Positions 22,301 to 37,186 of a stretch of 64,000 bases of DNA are shown in pieces. The notes beneath the pieces were generated by a model that worked only from the letters and a program-made list of their open reading frames with translations, did no database searches and had not been told where the DNA came from. Both the position numbers and the translations under genes were made by a program. How positions within the stretch are numbered: the first letter of the stretch is position 1; each line of letters begins with the position of its first letter. Origin of the DNA: Rhabdophis nuchalis (taxonomy: Eukaryota > Chordata > Lepidosauria > Squamata > Natricidae); NCBI GenBank assembly GCA_039707465.1, contig CM077645.1:147308503-147372502 (forward strand). Direction: 5' to 3'.

Positions 22301-25300
22301 ATCTTAGCAAGGGTTTTTTATGTTTTTAGCACGGGTTTCTAATTCAATTTATTTTTAATATATTTCTACTGTATTTAGTGTTATAGTATTTTATTACTGC
22401 CTGTACACTGCCCCGAGTCCCGCAAGGGAGATATAAATGTGAAAAATAAAATAAATAAATAAGTGCCTAAAATGCAATGGTGACCATAGGGGGTTTGTGG
22501 CCATCACAGCTATGAAGACAGGTCATAGGTACCGTATTTATTCGAGTATAACGCGCACACGTGTATAACGCGCACCCCCTAATTTTCGATTAAAAATCGG
22601 TATAAAATTTTGTTTCACTTTTCCTCGGCTCAGACCAAGCATTGTAAGTGACAAACGTTGTTGAACACGTGCGGACATGATAAAAATCATTTATTGACAA
22701 TGTAAACTATGAACACAATACCGAAATAAAATAAATGCTTACAGTCACGTGTGGGCGAGGCGAGGAAAGGAAATGAAGAGGCGACCATACGTTACAGCGG
22801 ATAAGAAGAATTCTCACCCCCAGTTCGGGCCGCCCACTGTACGCGACGAGGGGACGTTTTTTTTTCTTCGCCCTCGCGTACAGTGAGCGGTTGCAACTGC
22901 GTCACACGTTATAACGCGCACCCTCGTTTATAACGCGCACCCTCGTTTATAACGCGCACCCAAACTTTGAGTTCTTTTTTTGGTAGAAAATTTTGCGCGT
23001 TATACTCGAATAAATACGGTAGCTCTGGAGAGGTTCGTTGTAACTCTAAACATTTTTAAGTGACTGGTTGTAAGTTGAGAACTAGCTGTAATTTGCTCTT
23101 TTGTGATTGGAGGCTTTTACTCTTTCCAGTTCAGCCAGTACTGTAACAGGGACCTGTCTTGTTTCTGCTGCTTTACCTTAGATGGAATAATATGGGATTG
23201 GAATATTAAGAGAAAAATAGATGTTCAACATAAAAAAGTTTGCTTTCAGCTCCATTGTTGCTGGTGTGTCTAGTTAAGGTTATAACTGTTGATATTTTAT
23301 AAGCTATTTGCTTGGAGAAGCTAGGGTTGTGTAGATAGGTAGGTTGCAATTAAGAGTAAACTTTATATATATATTTTGAGTTGTGCCTTATTTTGCAAGC
23401 AAATAATGTAAAGCTTTGTAGGTACACACAGTGCTGTGGTCAAGACTCATAGCAATAGCAGTTAAGACCAGTGGTTCCCAACGCCCCACAGGAGGGCAAT
23501 TTGATTTTTAACGGAGACAATTTGAATCTTGTTTAAATCAAGCTAACGGCCTTTTAGGCTTCCTCCGCATGAGTAGAGTTCACTTTTTTAATAAAGTAAG
23601 AATTATATGTCACAAGGGGGGCATCAGGATTTTTAGAAATGGTTAAACCATTTCTTTTTTGGCATGGCCAAAAAAAGGTTGGGAATCACTGAGTTAGACT
23701 TATATATTGCCTGATAGTGCTTTATAGCAGGGGTCCCCAACCCCCGGGCCGCGGACCGGTGCCGGTCTGTGGCTTGATAGGAACCGGGCCGCAGGGCCGG
23801 GAGGAGGAGGAGGGAGGAGGGGGTAGCCTCCTGGGCAGAGCGCACGCCGGATGTGGGAGAGCGCAGGCACGGCCGTTTGCGCCGTTGGAGGCCCTAGAGG
23901 GCCGAGTGAGCCGACTCCCCCCCGCGCGTGCGCATGCGCCATCTGTTCCCCCTCCCCCCCTGCTCCTCCTCTATGCCAGCCGGTCCGCAGAATTTTTTTT
24001 TAAATGAAACCAGTCCCTGGTGCAAAGAAGATTGGGGACCCCTGCTTTATAGCACTCTCTGTGCAGTTTACAACATAAATATATTTCCCCCAACAAACTG
24101 GGTCCTCATTTTACCGATCTCAGTAGAATGGAAGGCTGAGTCAATCTTGAGCCCTGTCAGGATCAAACTCCAGGTTGTGGGCACAATTTGCCTGCAATAC
24201 TGCATTCTAACCGCCATGCCACCAAGGCTCCTACTGATAAGGCTGAATAGAAGTAGAACTAATGCAATTTTGATTGGTTGCTTTTTAGCTTTGGTGTGCA
24301 GGTGCGCTTGGTATGCAGGTGCAAGCTCATATTCTTGCTACACTTCTTTTTAATTTCTAGAGTGCATTTAAATTTTTTTTAAAAAAACAAATGAATCTAT
24401 TTTGGTTTGGGATTGTTATTAACCTCTTGTCCTCTCTTGGGGAGGTTCTTTTCTGTTAAAGTGTTATTCACTTGGGCTTCGTAGGTATGTAGGTTCTTGC
24501 CCTATTATTATTTACTACTATTTTAGAATACATTCTACTGTGTTTCTTGCAAATCAATTTTGCTAACACTAACCTTTTTAGGAAGATTGGCATAAGCCTT
24601 CAGCCTTGCCCATACTTCTTTTTGGAATGTACTGTCGGGAAAAACCTCAGTCACAAGTCCCTGCGAACAGGCTTCAGCAGCAGTTAGCTTCTTGTTGAAA
24701 AGCAGCATTTCAGTGGCCTGATTAAATGAGAAAAGAAACAATGGTTCATTCTGATTTTCCACTAATTCTAGTGTATTTGTTACTCAGAAGGCATAGAAGA
24801 ACACTTCAGTGGATCATTCATAAACTATCTTAAGGTTCAGTCATTGATATCTACCCACGACTTTGATAAGCAGTGTAGGAGGAGGCCATTGGAACAGGAC
24901 TGATCAAGAAGGAGTTTTGATATGCGACAAGACAGTTCCCTATGAAACTGTTACGGCATTAGTATATTTTTGTCAGCTACTGTAACTGCTCTGAATATTA
25001 AAATGTTATTAAAATACCAACGTGACCATACCCCATACGGCACATGAGTGCCCATCTATTACATAAACTGGCCCTGTTTTTCGTTTCTATTCCTTCTTGA
25101 ACAAAATCTAAGAGCATTTTTGTTTCTAAATCAACCATCAAGCAGATAAAATGTTCATATGCTACCTTAGTTAACCCCATGATTTTGGGAAATGTGTATG
25201 AAGAACATCCTTCTGGACTTTGACCCAGGTTGCTAAAAGGAGTATGAAAGGTAGCCTATGGGGGAAAGAAATATTGTCAACATTCTTTATTTTTCCTTAG

Positions 25301-28300
25301 AAGAAAGAATATAGCCATGTCATTTTCAAATGATATGATTAAAAACTCTTGTCACACTGGTAGCTCTAACTGTGAACTTTTATGACCCAGTTACAGTACA
25401 ATTGTTATCTACAGCAAGAGTAACTTTAACATGCACTGGAGCGTCCTGTATTTACAGGTTTGGGTTTTTTAATGTACAAGTGGCAAGACTCTAATGCTGA
25501 GATGTGTAAGATTCAGTGAGTCATGGATGGAATATTCTATGTCAAATCTCCCCTGAGTCATGCTATCCCAGATGGAAACTGGCAGTTTTCTCAAAGTAAA
25601 TTCCCTAAATCTGGTTTAAAGTGTCCCTTGGAGTAAATACCCTACTCAGATGTAATTATAGTATGTTCTTGAAACCAGAATTATCCACAATACTGAGGTT
25701 TTATGAGACCGCTTAAATGAAAAAGGAATAATTTGATGGTCATTATGTCTCTGTTATTATTTAATGGTGATGCTCCCTTGGGTTACAGGGCAAGCTGCAT
25801 ATATGAAAACTGGCATTTCCTTTGTATAAGTGTAGTCTAATAAGATTCTAAAGAATCTTATTTCTAAGAGACCTGATGCTGGACGCAAGGAAATTGACAT
25901 GTAGGCAGGCGGGGGGGGGGGGGGGAGGGGATCCCTAACCCCTCTGCAAGCTGGCAATGTAAGAGATGAGGTACATAAGACAAGTAGTAAGAGGGACAAA
26001 AACAGTGTTGCAAGGAGATGGGAGGAGGGAAGGTCTTTCAGGTTCTGACAGAGATGCTGCCTGTGAGAGAGGCAACTGGATGAGCAGGAAGCTTAGATCC
26101 CCAACCCCAACGGTCCCCAACCTGTTTGGCACCAGGGACCAGTTTCATGTTAAAAAAATTCTGCGGACCCGTGGCCATGGCTCGGCCGGCGTAGAGGGGG
26201 AGCGGGGGAACAGGCGGTGCATGCACGTGTGAGGGGAGGGTTGAGTTGGCTCACTCGCCCCTCTCAGGCCCCCAATGGTACGAGTGCTCTCCCGTCCCCG
26301 GTGCGCGCTCTGCCCAGTGGGCTGCCCCCTCCTCCCTCCTCCTCCTTTCTGGCCCTTTCTAAGAGTTGCGCCGCTCACTGCAGCCCGGTTCCTATCAACC
26401 CACGGACCGGCACCGGTCCGTGGCCCGGGGGTTGGGGATCCCTGATTTAGACAATCCACAGCTGATCAGCAGGAAGGACCAGGGAACCTCTGCAACAGAT
26501 GAAGAACAACTAAAACAGTACTGAAAAGGCACCCTTGGATAATGGAGTGCAAGACCCAGAGAGTTCAGATGCAGAAGTTAAGAGTTTAAGTAAAAGGGAC
26601 ACACTCTCCCCTTACCTTCATTTTTTTTTATGGGGAACTACAGTAACCAGGCTAGTGAAGGAAAGTGATTAGTATCCCAAGGCAAACATTTATATAAGTA
26701 GTGGGGGTAAGTGGAAGGGGTTATTTTATATTTTACAAGTGAAGAACTATTAAGGTTTTCTTTAGGATTTTATTTTTCCACTTAAAATATACAATTTCTT
26801 TGTATTTTTCGAGTTATAAGTGAGTGTGCCAGCTTATATGTGCTTCAAGAGAGCTTTTTCTTAATTGCATGCCTACATGGCTATATCCCTGCATTCCAGT
26901 ACAAGAAGTTTCAGTAAAAAATGTAATTCAATTTTATGAAGACAATTCCAGTTCTCATACATAGCATCTCACTTTGCCACTTTACCTTGATTCTCAAAGT
27001 AGGAAAAAGGAACTCTATATTTTGAACAAAGAAACATTATTCCAACAAAAGCCTATGCCCATAATGATCTAATGATAGTGACAGGAATTAAAGAGAGAAA
27101 ACTTACCTGGTCTGTAGCGTATACAATGTCAAACAGCCCAAGCACAGTTACAGAGATACCAACAGCTGGCCCATTTACCACAGCAATTAATGGCTTTGGA
27201 AAGTCAATAAAATGGTTAACAAAGTTTCTGCAAATAGAAAGGAACAGGAATCGATTTACAAATATAATATTTTGGAATGTCACAACAAGTGAACAATTTG
27301 TTTGGGGGGGGGGGACACCTTACAATTTATTAGATATTCCTACAGCTGAATTTCCCTGAGAATGTACATCTTTCTGGAGTTTTAAATATATATTTACCTT
27401 GAAATCATTCTGTGAGGCATAAAGTGCCTTTGGTTTTCCCACTATACCATTCACCATACTGAATTGGTGAAAGGTGCATCAGAAGATTTTGTTTAAAACA
27501 ATTTTTTTGGTAATACTTTATTTCCAGATTGAGATGCACAAAGTATTTGACAGATCTTTCTGCACTATACACGTAAAAAGGAACTAAGATGTACATTGTG
27601 AATAGTGGAAATTGGCTTCTTTAAAATCTATTATTCAATTAATTGTTTGTCTCTCATTTTGATAGGTATTTAAAAAATAATTTGAGATAACATCTTTTCT
27701 TCCAAATCTTAGAATATTCTTGGACAGAAATATTTCTTAATTATTATTTAGTAAATTTGTTTCCCACCCACCTCGCCACAAAGCAGTTTACAACATCAAA
27801 AGCACACATACACCTCTTAATAAAATAAAAATGAAAATTATAACTAAAAGATGGTGAGGAAGGCAGCAGGATGTAACTGACAATAAGGGAAAAATGGGTG
27901 GGAAATACCAGACAGGTATTGAAAACTAAACAGAAGAGGAAATTCTTTCCAGTTCTGATTCAAATGCTTCTCTCTGTGCTGTGATTTTTTTTGTATTACT
28001 TTTATGTGCTTCTGTAATAAAACTGCATAGGACCTTTTTCTGCCTATCATCCATTGTGCATATTCATTATACATTTTAACAAAAATGAAAAACAAGTCAT
28101 ACTTGAGCATCTCTGCACTATTCTTGGCAGACTCTTCCATTCCAGCAGGTGAAATCTGGGTAAAGTTGTTCAGGTCATTTCCACTACAGTAATAGTCTCC
28201 ATTACCTATATAGAAGCAAATTTTTAAAAAGAATGAAATAAATACAAGTAGTCCTCACTTAATTACTACAATTTGAATCCGCAACTCCATTGGGACCACA

Positions 28301-31300
28301 CCCAACTCAACCTCCGTTCCTCTGTGGCCATGAAGCAAATCAGCCATGTCCGTTAAACATAAAGTCATATAGATAGTCCTCAACTTACAACCAAAATTGA
28401 GTCCAAAATATCTGCTGCAATAGCTACAAATTCTAGGGTTGCTCATAAATCTGCTTTTTCATTGCCTTTGTATATTCAAATTGTTGCTGAATGAAGAGGT
28501 TAGTAACAGAGGGCTACCTGTATTAGTATTACAATCAAAAAGACCACTTTAGGCAGAACTAAATCAATTTATTTTGAACAGTTCAACATTAGCTGAAGAT
28601 TATTACACCACATTGATTTCAATGGATTATTAATCATATTTATTTTTAATTAATAGAGCCAAGGTGGTGCAGTGGTTAGAGTGCAGTACTGCAGGCTACT
28701 TCAGCTGACTGCTGGCTGTAGTCGGCAGTTCAAATCTCACCTTCCGAGGTGGGTAAAATGAGGACCCAGATTGTTGGGGGCAATATGCTGACTCTGTAAA
28801 CTGCAAAGGGCTGTATAAGCACTATGAAGCGGTATATAAATCTAAGTGCTATTGCTAATCCCATCTTTATTACTTTATACATAACTCAATGTGACAAATG
28901 TACATGATGCCCTCTCCTTGTTCTATTTCCTTTGCAACAACCCGGTGGAGGTGTGTTGACTGAGACAGTAACTGGCCCAAAGTCACCCAGCTGACTTTCA
29001 TGCTTAGTTCTTTCCAGACATCAGTAGTTAAACAGGAGTAATAATTTTGGCAGCAGTATGAAAAACAAGCATTCTAAGGAATCCTAGATATTGTTACTGC
29101 ATGTGAATGCAAGAAGTACATCTAGAAACCATATTCTTCCCTGCGCTAACTCAAAGTTGATTGAACAAGATAGCCTTTTTAGTTGCTTTTAGCTCCTCCA
29201 AAGACACCCCAGTAATATCCTTGCTATCCATCCACCCATCTATCATTTCTGCTTTCTTTAGCCTTGTCAAGCAGTCAGATTTGTTGTCCATCATCCACTT
29301 CCTTCACATGCTCAAAATACCGTATATGAGTTTCTGATTCAATAATACAATACAATAGCAGAGTTGGAAGGGACCTTGTAGGTCTTCTAGTCCAACCCCC
29401 TGCGTGGGCAGGAACCTTATACCATTTCAGACAAATGGCTATCTAACATCTTTTTAAAGACTTCCAGGGTTGGGGCATTCACAACTTCTGGAGGCAAGCT
29501 GTTCCAGAGGTTAATTGTTCTAACTGTCAGGAAATTTCTCCTTAGTTCTAAGTTGCTTCTCTCCTTGATTAGTTTCCACCCGTTGCTTCTTGTCCTGCCC
29601 CCAGGTGCCTTGGAGAATAGTTTGACTCCCTCTTCTTTGTGGCACCCTCTGAGATATCGGAACACTGCTATCATGTCTCCCCTGGTCCTTCTCTTCATCA
29701 AACTAGACATACCCAGCTCCCGCAACCGTTCTTCATATGTTTTAGTCTCCAGTCCCCTAATCATCTTGGTTGCTCTTCTCTGCACTCTTTCCAGAGTCTC
29801 CACATCTTTTCTACATCGTGGCGACCAAAACTGTATGCAGTATTCCAAGTGTGGCCTTACCAAGGCACTATACAATGGCATTAACACGTGATCTAGATTC
29901 TATCCCTCTGTTTATGCAGCCTAGAACTGTGTTGGCTTTTTTTGGCAGCTGCTGCACACTGCTGGCTCATATTTAAATGGTTGTCCACTAGGATTCCAAG
30001 ATCCTTCTCACAGTTGCTACTATTGAGCAAGGTACCACCTATACTGTACCTGTGCATTTTGTTTTTCTTGCCTAAATATAGAACCTTACTTTTTTCACAA
30101 TTGAATTTCATTTTATTAGATAGTGCCCAATGTTCAAGTTTGTCAAGATCCTTCTGTATCTTAAGCCTATCTTCTGGAGTGTTGGCTATTCCTGCCAGCT
30201 TGGTGTCGTCTGCAAATTTGATGAGGTCCCCATTTATCCCCTCATTCCTAATGCTTGTTTTAATGGTATAGTCAGTTTTTGTATATTCTCAAACCACCTT
30301 AGCTCTTCCTGCTGAATTGCTTTCATTCTTCTGATATTTGTTATCACTGAAATATCTCTACTCATGATTTTGCCTGTTTCTTATAGCCCCCTTTCCTAGT
30401 ATTCTCCTTGATTTCTCAGCACGCTACCCATCTGAAATCAGTTTTTAACCAACTATCCAACATCTTCACTTCTTTATTGTCAACTGTAAATTTACGATGC
30501 ACGCAGATTGACACAATCCAGCATGTTGCTGTTTTGTTAATATTTAACATCAGCACAGATTTTCACTTTCATGATACCTGTAAGAACTGTTATAGTAGAA
30601 TCATCTTTTCCGGCTTCCTCAAGTGCTTTCATAATTTCATTGTACATCTGCACAAGAGAATTACAAATGAAAATAAATCCCCATTCTATAATTCAGAAAG
30701 TTAGAGGAAAAGCATCGGTAGAACTACTGAATCCTTAGATTATCAATATCATCCAAAGAATGACAATCTTTTTTTAAAAAACTACCGTAGATACAGAATG
30801 TTTCCATCAAATAAAATTGAGAACAATGAAACATAAGGTGAAGGCTAAGGTTCCCCTCGCACATATGCACTAGTCATTCCCAACTCTAGGGGGCAGTGCT
30901 CATCTCTGTTTCAAAGCCAAAGAGCCAGTGCTGTCCGAAGTCGTCTCCATGGTCATGTGGCTGGCATGACTAAATGCCGAAGGAACACTGTTACCTTCCC
31001 ACCAAAGATGGTTCCTATTTTTCTACTTGCATTTTTACATGCTTTAGAACTATTAAGTTGGCAGAAGCTGGGACAAGTAACGGGAGCTCACTCCATTATG
31101 TGGCACTAGGGATTTGAACCGCTGAACTGCCAACCTTCTGATCAACAAGCTCAGCATTTTAGCCACTGAGCCCTTTTTAATGAAACATACAGAATATCAA
31201 ATTGTGGTTTCTGTGTGTCTCAGAATATGAAAGCAACTTTTTTTTCTTATATGAGAAAAATGGTTATGATCTTTGTAATGAACAGAAGCAGTCTTTAGCC

Positions 31301-34300
31301 TATAACATGATGTGAGCTTCTGATATGTAGAGGACCACAGAAATGAAGCACTCACAACTTCCCCAAATATCCCTAAATTTTATTCCCTTGAGACCGATGG
31401 ATCACCGCGCTCTGTGTTATCCCATTTGTGGTACCTTGATTGGGAAAAAAAATATTACCCTATGATGCACGATTTCACCCAGAGTACAGATACAAGAGGT
31501 TTGGCAGAATGTAAATATTATTAGCTGCCTAGAGCTTGACAAAATCATAAATGAGGAGGTGATAAGTCACCTGGGAAAGCAAAGGGAAATCATCAAATCC
31601 ATTAAAAAGTGAAAGTTAGAATATTTTGGACATGTGATGCGACACCCCCAAAAATACGTGATACTTAATCCTCCAGGGAAAGATTGAAGGTAAATGAGGT
31701 CCAGGCAGAAGAAGAACATCATGGCTTCAAAACCTAAGGGACTGGTTTGGACAAAACTCAGCAGCACTTTTTCATGCGGCTGTTGACAAAAATAGGATTG
31801 CCAACATGATCGCCAACGTCCGATGACAGATATGGCACAAGAAGAAGAGCTTACAGGAATGGGCAACATAAGCAAAAGAAAAACAAACAATCCCAATTAT
31901 TTTGAACATTCAGTATTCTAAGAACATTTGAATGGTTGTGCTAAATGGCTGCTGAGAGAATACTTGACGATAATATAGGTGACTGATTATATCAATCAAC
32001 GATTTCAAATAACTGAGCCAGCAGAATATTGCTTGCTACTCCAATTAGCTTCTTCATAGAACATTGCCTAGCGCACGTATAAATCTTTTTTCCTGTTATA
32101 GACAGATAGATACGCTTCCAAACAAAGCACTGGACTGGGCCTGTTCATTGTATTTTGTTTTCTAAAAAAAAGCTTATGGACTTATTGGGATCTCCAGACC
32201 TCTTTGTGGTTCGCAGTTTTCCATTTTTCAAATTCAAATACTGTATTTTTCGGAGTATAAGACGCACCCGAGTATAAGACGCACCAAGGTTTTGAAGAGG
32301 CAAATTACAAAAAGAAGTAGGTAGGTAGATAGAGGGATAGAGAGAGAGAAATAGAGAGAAATACGGTAGGTAGGTAGGGAGAGAGAGTAGGTAGGTATGT
32401 AGATAAAGGTATGAAGAGAGAGAAATAGAGAGAAATACGGTAGGTAGCTAGGGAGAGAGAGTAGGTAGGTAGGTAGATAAAGGTATGAAGAGAGAGAGAA
32501 ATAGAGAGAAATACGGTAGGTAGGGAGAGAGAGTAGGTAGGTAGGTAGATAAAGGTATGAAGAGAGAGAGAAATAGAGAGAAATACGGTAGGTAGGTAGG
32601 GAGAGAGAGTAGGTAGGTAGGTAAAGGTATGAAGAGAGAGAAATAGAGAGAAATACGGTAGGTAGGTAGGGAGAGTAGGTAGGTAGGTAGATAAAGGTAT
32701 GAAGAGAGAGAAATAGAGAGAAATACGGTAGGTAGGTAGGGAGACAGAGTAGGTAGGTAGATAAAGGTATGAAGAGAGAGAGAAATAGAGAGAAATACGG
32801 TAGGTAGGTAGGGAGAGAGAGTAGGTAGGTAGATAAAGGTATGAAGAGAGAGAGGAATAGAGAGAAATACGGTAGGTAGGGAGAGAGAGTAGGTAGGTAG
32901 GTAGATAAAGGTATGAAGAGAGAGAGAAATAGAGAGAAATACGGTAGGTAGGTAGGGAGAGAGAGTAGGTAGGTAGATAAAGGTATGAAGAGAGAAAGAA
33001 ATAGAGAGAAATACAGTAGGTAGGGAAAGAGAGTAGGTAGGTAGGTAGATAAAGGTATGAAGAGAGAGAGAAATAGAGAGAAATACGGTAGATAAGTAGG
33101 GAGAGAGAGTAGGTAGGTAAAGGTATGAAGAGAGAGAGAAATAGAGAGAAATGCGGTAGGTAGGTAGGGAGAGTAGGTAGGTAGGTAGATAAAGATATGA
33201 AGAGAGAGAAATAGAGAGAAATACGTTAGGTAGGTAGGGAGAGTAGGTAGGTAGGTAAAGGTATGAAGAGAGAGAGAAATAGAGAGAAATACGGTAGGTA
33301 GGTAGGAGGAGAGAGTAGGTAGGCAGGTAGATAAAGGTATGAAGAGAGAGAAATAGAGAGAAATATGGTAGGTAGGTAGGTAGAGAGAGTAGGTAGGTAG
33401 GTAGATAAAAAAATAGAGAAAGATGGAGAAATACAGTAGGTAGGGAGAGAGAGAGAGAGAGAGAGAGAGAATGTGTGTAGGTAGATAGGTAGGTAGAAGG
33501 ATAGAGAGAGAAATAGAAAGAGAGAGAGAGAAATACAGTAGGTAGGTAGAGAGAGAGTGTGTTTGTAGGTAGTGCTCCTGGGGTAGGTGTGGGGGGGTCA
33601 AAAATGAGCAAAAAACCGGGCCATTTTTGTGTCAAATAAGTTGCACGGATAACCTTAACAAAGCGCTGGGGCATTCCTCAGATGTCGGGGGTTGGTCTCT
33701 GAAAAATTGCTTTTTTTCTCTGCTTTCATTTGCTCCTAAGCTACAAAATCTACAAGCTTTACCTTGACACTGATAGCATTTTTCCTCTTTGGCCGGTTTA
33801 ATGTGATCTTTGTGATGTTGTCTTTAGTAGTAACCTCAAGTGTCTCATAGATGGATTTGCTACCAGGGGGAATTTCATTAACTGGAGAAGTTTCTGCAGG
33901 AACCAAACTCGATACTAGTTCAATGTAGCTCTGTCTGGCATTGTCCTGTAGTGAGAAGTCAGGATTAAAATAGAATATATAGACTATATAAATGATATCA
34001 AGATAGAAAACGTAAACCTATAACTTGGCTTTGCTGTCAGTTGATTAATCATCATGACTGCTGTTGACACTTATTTATTTTGTAGATGTTTTTATTCTTT
34101 TCATGTTCTTTAAATTGTTTAAACTGTTTTATAATTTTTGAACTGTAAGCCATCAGAGTCACTTGGTTGAGTGGGGCGGCTGTAGAAGTTGAATAAATAA
34201 ATGAATAAATATAAACAAAGTGAAGGATTCAAAATTAGAAATACTGTATTTTATTTTCAACATTTTAAATGACAATAGGGCAAATCTACTTGCTATGTTT

Positions 34301-37098
34301 TTAATTTTTTTTATTAATTTGTATCTGGAAAATCCTTTGATGGTATATATTGAATGCTATTATTTCTATGGATTTTTCAGAATTAGAATACAAATAGTTT
34401 AAATTATTTTAAAATATATGCAATTTTCTTATTAAAAATACAATTTGCACGGCAGATCATAATGAAACAATCAAAACAGGCATTCAACATGGTATAGCAA
34501 AATTAAGCATTTTAACGTATTAATTTCAGTGGCACATTTTAACATTATTCTCTATAATATTATAAATTCCTAGTAGTTGTGAAGCTGCTAAATGGAATTA
34601 TTTACTCTCAATATGTGCCAGGGGATTGATTTTTTATTTATTATGTATTACCTTTTTAATTTGACCTTGAGATGAGTACTTTTTTTACTATTAGTTCTGC
34701 GCAGTAGTATATATTCCTGAAGAAAAGGCATATTACCCATAGATGTTGCAATGAAGAGCAGGGGGGACGGGACAGGACACTCTTCTGATGGCATATGAAG
34801 ACATAAAGTCGTTCACTGCCTCTTTGCAGCATAATTATAGCCTTAGGATACATCAAAGTACCATGCGCGAGTACTTGAGACAGCAGAAAAATTGCTGGCA
34901 ATGCCTGGCATAAAATTTGCTGCCACCTTTGTCATTATTTATTTACTTATATTTATTTATTTATTTATTTACCATATTACTTCATAAGTAATTCAAAACA
35001 GTGAAATATCTAATATTCCTTCTTCCTCCTATTTTCCCCACAACAATCCTGCGAGGTAAGTCAGGTTGAGAGAGAGAGAGACTGGCTCAAAGTCACCCAG
35101 CCAGCTTTCACACCAGAGGTGGGTTTCAAATTTTCTTAGAACCTACTCTGTAGGTGTGGCCTATTTTGTGGGTGTGGCTTGGCAGTCACGTGACAGGGTA
35201 GGAGTGGCCACCTTTTAAAATGTGGTGAAACTCATTTAACAACGCTCTTTTTAGCAACCAAAATTTTGGACTCAATTGTGGTGATAAATTCCTTCCTTCC
35301 TTCCTTCCTTCCTTCCTTCCTTCCTTCCTTCCTTCCTTCCTTCCTTTCCTTTCCTTTCCTTTCCTTTCCTTTCCGTTGGGTCACTGGCAGCGGCGGGCCA
35401 GATTTACTTCCAGGTACACCGGTGGAACCCCCTCTCACCGGTTCTCTAAATTTCACCAACCGGCTCTCGCGAGTAGGTGCGAGCCTCCAGAAACCCACCA
35501 CTGTTTCACACCCAAGGAGGGACTAGAACTCATGGTCTCCTGCGTTCTAGGCCAGCATCTTAACTCTATTTTATCACATCAAGGACTGCTCAAGTGCTGC
35601 TATTCTTATATTCTTAATTTAAGAAAAGTTAAATTGGTGGATTCTTCTTATTTTGTTGCCTCTGCCATCAAATATCATCTATAGTCCTGAAGTGGAAAGC
35701 ACCTGCACCTCATGAGTGGCCTGCTCTAATGTGCTCTACATGGATTTCCCCTTGAAGACCACTTGGAAATTACCAAAAAAACGAACACTGTCTTTTGACG
35801 TTCAATACAGAATCCTTCATCAAGAAGCACTCTAAATTAATTTTGTTTCTAATTTAACAGAATTCATTCACTTTAGATCAGGTATGAATCTCCGTTACTT
35901 ATGAAAGGTTTTACAATGCTGCCTTGAGTAGATCCTTTTTTTTCCTCTCTGGTGATGACATCTTTATTAAAGTCGCCATAGAAATTAACTTTTTCCTTTG
36001 TTTCCTGTGATTTTTTATATTTTGATAAGAATAAAATGTGTGTTCCATGGGCATCTTTATATTAAATAAATGAAATAATGTAAATGGAACTAATTATAAT
36101 ATTTTATAATATTTTCAATACAATACAATACAATACAATACAATACAATACAATACAATACAATACAATACAATACAATACAATACAATAGCAGAGTTGG
36201 AAGGGACCTTGTAGGTCTTCTAGTCCAACCCCCTGCATGGGCAGGAACTTTATACCATTTCAGACAAATGGCTATCTAACATCTAGTGTTGGGGCATTCA
36301 CAACTTCTGGAGGCAAGCTGTTCCAGAGGTTAATTGTTCTAACTGTCAGGAAATTTCTCCTTAGTTCTAAGTTGCTTCTCTCCTTGATTAGTTTCCACCC
36401 ATTGCTTCTTGTCCTGCCCCCAGGTGCCTTGGAGAATAGTTTCAACGATTATTAAACAAAATATTTAAAATGTGATCTCTTCACAACTTTTAATATGAAG
36501 TAAAAAAAACTTGTACTAGAGAAAGTTATTTTAAAGTTTAAAACTAAAATCCTGAAGCTACATACATATCAATTTATCATTTGCATAATTAAGTAACTGA
36601 TGTAGCTATAGTATCTGCATCTATTTATACTTTTTGCAGTTATGCAGATTACATATTACCTCAAATTATATAAATTACATTATTATATTAACATGGCTGT
36701 AATGGATATTTTGTTTTAAAGGACTCTTCCCACCCAAAATGTTAAACCAAAGTTTTTGAGAGTATGCTTACCTGTGTCATATTACCAAGTGAGCTCCAAG
36801 CATCCCATTTGGCTTTGTTGACAAAATCCAACATACTTGGTTTTGGAATATTACATGAGCCCACAGTAGCCTGTGTTAAATCAAACCAAGTTTAAACTGA
36901 TTAGATAATGATTAAATGAAACTAAAACTGCTACTAGATTGCAAAGTATAAATTGTACTATTATTTATTATAATTATCATTATAATTTATAAGTATAAAC
37001 TAATAATTTAATTAATTCAAATTATGTCTATTCCAAAACTTACACAAAACTTTCTGCTATATTTCAGGAGCAATTATGAAAAATATAAAAATAGGTGC

Positions 37099-37186
<88 letters not shown>

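Noticed and set aside
28656..28740. Possible tRNA gene
   Set aside because: A and B boxes are present, but no cloverleaf and the sequence continues into a SINE body; a tRNA-derived SINE fits better.
32316..33560. CRISPR-like array of regular repeats
   Set aside because: Units are tandem without unique spacers, in a vertebrate genome.
32234..33674. 455- and 408-codon minus frames rich in Leu, Ser, Tyr and Pro
   Set aside because: Two frames of the same minisatellite are open at once. This is low-complexity repeat translation.
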